Of a stretch of DNA of 9,031 nt, positions 6,330 to 9,031 are shown in pieces. Both the position numbers and the translations under genes were made by a program. This DNA is from Alphaproteobacteria bacterium TMED93. Its GTDB lineage: Bacteria > Pseudomonadota > Alphaproteobacteria > TMED109. The stretch is from NCBI GenBank assembly GCA_002171495.2, contig NHEU02000027.1, positions 9,968 to 18,998 on the forward strand. The letters run 5' to 3'. The number at the start of each line of letters is the position of its first letter. The stretch's first letter is position 1. Below the pieces are notes generated by a model. It did no database searches, was not told the origin of the DNA, and saw only the letters and a program-made list of their open reading frames with translations.

Positions 6330-7196
6330 TTATTTAGTTATACTTTTTCTAATTTTTCTAGTTTTTGAAAATAAGTTAAATAAGAATTTAGAGTCTTCCT
6401 TTTTAATTGCTACTTCAAGTTTTGCCAAATCATTCTTAAATATTTTTAACATTTTTAATATAGAATGCTTGTTTGACAACATTATATCTCTCCACATAAC
6501 TGGATCAGATGCTGCAATCCTAGTAAAGTCTTTGAAGCCGCTTGCCGCATACTTGATAACTTCAGTTTTAATTGATTTTTCTAAATTTGATACAGTTCCT
6601 ACTATTGAGTAAGCAATTATATGGGGAATATGTGATGTTATTGCTAGCACTAAATCATGGTATTCAGGATCCATAATATCTACCTTCATCCCAACTAAAT
6701 TCCACATTTTTATTACCACTTCTACAGACTCTTTTCTTGCAAGTGCACTAGGCGTAAGAATGCAGTGGCCGTCTTTAAACAGCCCCTTGAATCCTGATTC
6801 AGGGCCTGAGTTTTCTGTTCCAGCAATTGGATGACCAGGAATAAAATCAACTTCCTTTGAAAGACTTTTTTGCGAAATTTTGACTAAAGACTTTTTTACC
6901 GATCCTACATCAGTAACTATTGCTCCTTGCTTTAAATGATTTGAGATTTTTTTAATAACACTAGAAAAAGCTTCTACAGGAACTCCTATGACTATAAGAT
7001 CAGCATCTCTAACTGTATTAGCATAACTATCTTCAACCTTATCAACTATTTTTAATTTTTTTAAAATATTTCTTGTTTTCTTAGTTCTAGAATAAGCAGA
7101 CGACTTTTGATAAAAATTTTTTTCTCTTAGGTCTCTAGCTAAAGAAGAATTAATTAAACCTATACCTATAAAGGCTATTTTTTTTATTTTTTTCAT
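6330..7196 (-). CDS. tyrA: Prephenate/arogenate dehydrogenase, cyclohexadienyl type
   Basis: A 288-residue TyrA without a fused chorismate mutase or ACT domain, oxidatively decarboxylating prephenate (or arogenate) in tyrosine synthesis. The Rossmann loop GIGLINSSLA is at 11-20, followed by TDVGS (95-99), HPIAGTE (122-128) with the catalytic His122, SHIPH (188-192) with His189, and FKDFTRIA (221-228) with Arg226. All the expected active-site residues are present. The third glycine of the nucleotide loop is replaced by Asn16. The residue after strand beta-2, usually Asp in NAD-users, is Ser36 followed by Arg37, which hints at NADP preference (inference). The ATG at 7196 is 10 bp after the chorismate mutase stop, with no Shine-Dalgarno. 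Its stop directly adjoins the hldE stop. Confidence 0.92.
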   Translation of the reverse strand: MKKIKKIAFIGIGLINSSLARDLREKNFYQKSSAYSRTKKTRNILKKLKIVDKVEDSYANTVRDADLIVIGVPVEAFSSVIKKISNHLKQGAIVTDVGSVKKSLVKISQKSLSKEVDFIPGHPIAGTENSGPESGFKGLFKDGHCILTPSALARKESVEVVIKMWNLVGMKVDIMDPEYHDLVLAITSHIPHIIAYSIVGTVSNLEKSIKTEVIKYAASGFKDFTRIAASDPVMWRDIMLSNKHSILKMLKIFKNDLAKLEVAIKKEDSKFLFNLFSKTRKIRKSITK

Positions 7197-7206
7197 TATC
7201 TATTTT

Positions 7207-7926
7207 TTATATTTTTAAATTTGGATATGCTCCAAGAAATTTTAATTTATTATAATTTAATAAGTTTGTTGATCTATAGAGGTAATGACTTTTAAAGTAA
7301 TTAATTTTTTTTAGTTTTTCGTCTTTTATTAAAATTGGTGATACATATAAACATGAACAATCTCCTTCTAAAATTGGTTTATTCTTAGATACTACAACTA
7401 ACTTGGGAATACTTTTATTTTTGCAAACAAAAGGAATTGCTGAAATTACAAATAAATCTTTAAAGTGTTTGCTAATCCACCAATCAGCTTTTTTTGTTTT
7501 ACCTGGAAAAGGTAGAATTAGAAATTTATTGTTGTTGTCTTTAATTTTTGAACTAGCGTTGGGAAAATTTTTATAAGTTTTAAAAATAATATTATTTCCT
7601 AACGCATCAAAGATAATTTTTTTTTCTAATTTTTTTAAATTTTCAGGAATTAAGAAATCTATACTTCCTTGAAGTGTTGTTTGATGAAAAAAAATTTCTT
7701 TCCAAAAGTTGAAAATATCTTTTTCATTAAATAAACTGCTTTTTTTTAAAAATAATCTGCTTAATATTTTTGCTTGTCTTTCAGGCCTATATAAATTTGA
7801 GCTTTTAGAATTCTTATTTTTAAGACTGCCAATATCTAAAGCTAGTTTAGACCTGTTTTGTAATAACTTTAATATTTTATCATCAATTATATCTATTTTT
7901 TTTCTAAGCTGATCTAATTTTTTCAT
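7207..7926 (-). CDS. Chorismate mutase (AroQ type) with alphaproteobacterial C-terminal extension
   Basis: A 239-residue protein. Residues 1-88 form an AroQ helical chorismate mutase: Arg8 (LRKKIDIIDD), Arg25 (LLQNRSKLA), Lys36 and Gln86 (TTLQG) align by eye with E. coli Arg11, Arg28, Lys39 and Gln88. The position of E. coli Glu52 appears to be Gln51 within YRPERQAKIL. Residues 90-239 do not contain a recognisable intact prephenate dehydratase or ACT domain. Features such as LILPFPGKTKKADWW (about 134-148) and AIPFVCK resemble the poorly characterised tail I recall from alphaproteobacterial chorismate mutases (LPMP...DPWW...LPF), perhaps a decayed dehydratase. It probably turns chorismate into prephenate for the TyrA encoded 10 bp downstream. 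Composition is extremely Lys/Asn/Ile/Phe rich, more AT-biased than its neighbours. In relatives hisC often lies between these genes; it is absent here. Confidence 0.8.
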   Translation of the reverse strand: MKKLDQLRKKIDIIDDKILKLLQNRSKLALDIGSLKNKNSKSSNLYRPERQAKILSRLFLKKSSLFNEKDIFNFWKEIFFHQTTLQGSIDFLIPENLKKLEKKIIFDALGNNIIFKTYKNFPNASSKIKDNNNKFLILPFPGKTKKADWWISKHFKDLFVISAIPFVCKNKSIPKLVVVSKNKPILEGDCSCLYVSPILIKDEKLKKINYFKSHYLYRSTNLLNYNKLKFLGAYPNLKI

Positions 7927-7994
7927 TTATTTCTTACTTTTTATTTTCATTCAGTAAATAATAATGTATTTTTGTTTTTTGTATTAAAATTCAT
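7927..7994. promoter_or_regulatory. Divergent intergenic region between chorismate mutase and metX
   Basis: These 68 bp are the longest gene-free stretch in the window and must serve both divergent starts. TAAAAT at 7985-7990 is a possible -10 for metX, but it would make the transcript essentially leaderless, and no good -35 is seen at the expected spacing. No GC-rich stems are present that could form a SAM riboswitch, and no Shine-Dalgarno precedes either start. Confidence 0.3.
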
Positions 7995-9031
7995 ATGTTA
8001 TATCATAAAAAAAAATTTAATAACATTTATAACTTTATACATAAACCTACTTTGAGTTTAAAGAAAAAGTTTAGGCTAGAATCAGGAGACTTTATTGCTG
8101 AACCTTCAATAGCCTACAAGACATACGGAAAACTTAACAAAAATAAATCAAACGCCATACTAGTATGCCATGCTCTTACTGGCGATCAGTATGCTGCAGG
8201 AGACCATCCTGTTACTAAAAAGAAGGGATGGTGGAATGGTCTGATAGGAAAAGAAAAGGTTTTTGATACAAATCAATATTTTATAATTAGCTCTAATGTT
8301 TTAGGAGGTTGTATGGGAACTACTGGGCCTAATAGCTTAAATCCTGAAACAAATAAAATTTATGGATTAAATTTTCCAGAGGTCTCAATCAAAGATATGG
8401 TATCGCTTCAAGTAGAATTAGTAAATAGTTTTGGTATTGAAAAATTATTCTGTGTGGTAGGTGGTTCTATGGGTGGCATGCAAGTTCTAGAGTGGGGTAT
8501 AAATTATAGCAATAGAGCAAAACTATTAATTACTATTGCCACCTCATACAGGCATACAGCTCAAAATATTGCCTTCCATGAAGCAGGAAGACAAGCAATT
8601 AAAGCTGACCCTGATTGGAATGAAGGAAATTATATTGATGCTAAAAGTTTCCCAAAAAAAGGTCTTGCTGCTGCTAGATCAATCGCACACATTACCTACA
8701 TGTCTGAGGAGCACCTAGAGTCCAAGTTCGGAAGAGCAAAAAACGAGAAACCTCTTTCTCAAATATTTGAGGGAAGTTTTGAAGTGGAAAACTACCTTCA
8801 ATATCAAGGAATATCTTTTGTAGAAAGGTTTGATGCTAACTCTTATTTATACTTAACAAGATCAATGGATAGATTTGACTTATCAGAACACTTTCAAGGA
8901 AAATTAGAGAAATCATTTGTTGATAATGAATCTCGCTGGCTGATTATTTCATTTACAAGTGATTGGTTGTTTCCTACTTCGGAAAGCAGACTTATTGTAA
9001 ACGCTCTTATGGCAAATGCCTGTGATGTAAG
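7995..9031 (+). CDS. metX: Homoserine O-acetyltransferase, 3' end beyond window
   Basis: An alpha/beta-hydrolase-fold acyltransferase activating homoserine for methionine synthesis; 345 codons are visible with the frame open at the edge. Family members are about 370-400 residues, so perhaps 30-50 are missing. Signatures are HALTGDQYAAG (59-69), the SNVLGGCMGTTGP block (100-112), the nucleophile elbow GGSMGG with Ser158, WGINY and SYRHTAQN after it, and the catalytic Asp323 in SFTSDWLFP. The catalytic His lies past the edge. The GCMGTTGP and SYRH blocks separate it from general hydrolases and from MetA-type transacylases. Acetyl-CoA is the usual donor, inferred from the family and from the MetY partner in the window. 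The start at 7995 has no Shine-Dalgarno. In many alphaproteobacteria metW follows directly. Confidence 0.94.
   Translation, partial: MLYHKKKFNNIYNFIHKPTLSLKKKFRLESGDFIAEPSIAYKTYGKLNKNKSNAILVCHALTGDQYAAGDHPVTKKKGWWNGLIGKEKVFDTNQYFIISSNVLGGCMGTTGPNSLNPETNKIYGLNFPEVSIKDMVSLQVELVNSFGIEKLFCVVGGSMGGMQVLEWGINYSNRAKLLITIATSYRHTAQNIAFHEAGRQAIKADPDWNEGNYIDAKSFPKKGLAAARSIAHITYMSEEHLESKFGRAKNEKPLSQIFEGSFEVENYLQYQGISFVERFDANSYLYLTRSMDRFDLSEHFQGKLEKSFVDNESRWLIISFTSDWLFPTSESRLIVNALMANACDV

Noticed and set aside
7709..7912. Plus-strand open frame, hydrophobic, 67 codons
   Set aside because: It is antisense to the chorismate mutase catalytic domain; hydrophobicity follows from Lys-rich codons on the other strand.
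7927..7994. SAM-II or similar riboswitch upstream of metX, common in alphaproteobacteria
   Set aside because: The gap is 68 bp of nearly pure A/T with no stem or pseudoknot pairing I could find.
8536..8718. Plus-strand open frame of 60 codons
   Set aside because: It is an out-of-frame shadow within metX, whose own frame is continuous and conserved.
1..9031. Mobile elements, CRISPR, tRNA or rRNA genes
   Set aside because: No transposase, integrase, spaced direct repeats, cloverleaf or rRNA sequence was seen; genes fill nearly the whole window.

Overview
The window reads as a compact, strongly AT-rich alphaproteobacterial chromosome segment. It carries housekeeping and amino-acid genes with almost no spacing, and I see no mobile element, phage gene, tRNA/rRNA or CRISPR. 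Several genes are alphaproteobacterial hallmarks: trcR (DUF1013), a DUF1192 small protein, a cysteine-free L31, a chorismate mutase with an alphaproteobacterial-style C-terminal extension, and metX divergent from the chorismate mutase/tyrA pair. Base composition, lysine/asparagine/isoleucine-rich proteins, overlapping genes and near-absent Shine-Dalgarno sequences suggest a streamlined, probably marine lineage such as SAR11-like or another AT-rich oligotroph. The lineage is an inference; no rRNA is present to place it.

Layout. (1) 1-384, minus: the N-terminal 128 codons of a proline iminopeptidase (pip) running off the left edge. (2) 405-626, plus: rpmE, separated from pip by 20 bp, with a likely promoter lying on top of the pip start codon. 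(3) 616-3291, minus: a tightly packed unit transcribed in the order DUF1192 (frameshifted at an A8 run), metY, alpha/beta hydrolase, 4HBT thioesterase; the last gene overlaps the end of rpmE. (4) 3338-6329, plus: qor-trcR-hldE, with coupled spacing and the only strong Shine-Dalgarno of the window in front of trcR. (5) 6330-7926, minus: an AroQ-type chorismate mutase followed by tyrA, whose stop codon directly abuts the hldE stop. (6) 7995-9031, plus: metX, open at the right edge.

How the genes fit together. MetX makes O-acetylhomoserine and MetY sulfhydrylates it, giving a direct sulfhydrylation route to homocysteine and methionine, although the two genes sit about 5 kb apart in different units. 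Chorismate mutase and TyrA form the prephenate branch towards tyrosine and phenylalanine; no aminotransferase or complete prephenate dehydratase is present here. HldE makes ADP-heptose precursor for LPS core and is co-transcribed with a predicted cell-cycle regulator. The hydrolase and thioesterase downstream of metY have clear catalytic residues but unknown substrates.

I do not see a new defence or mobile system. The most unusual item is the DUF1192 gene, readable only if one base is gained (or a -1 shift occurs) at an A8 tract. No stretch over 300 bp lacks a gene; the longest gap is the 68 bp between the chorismate mutase gene and metX.
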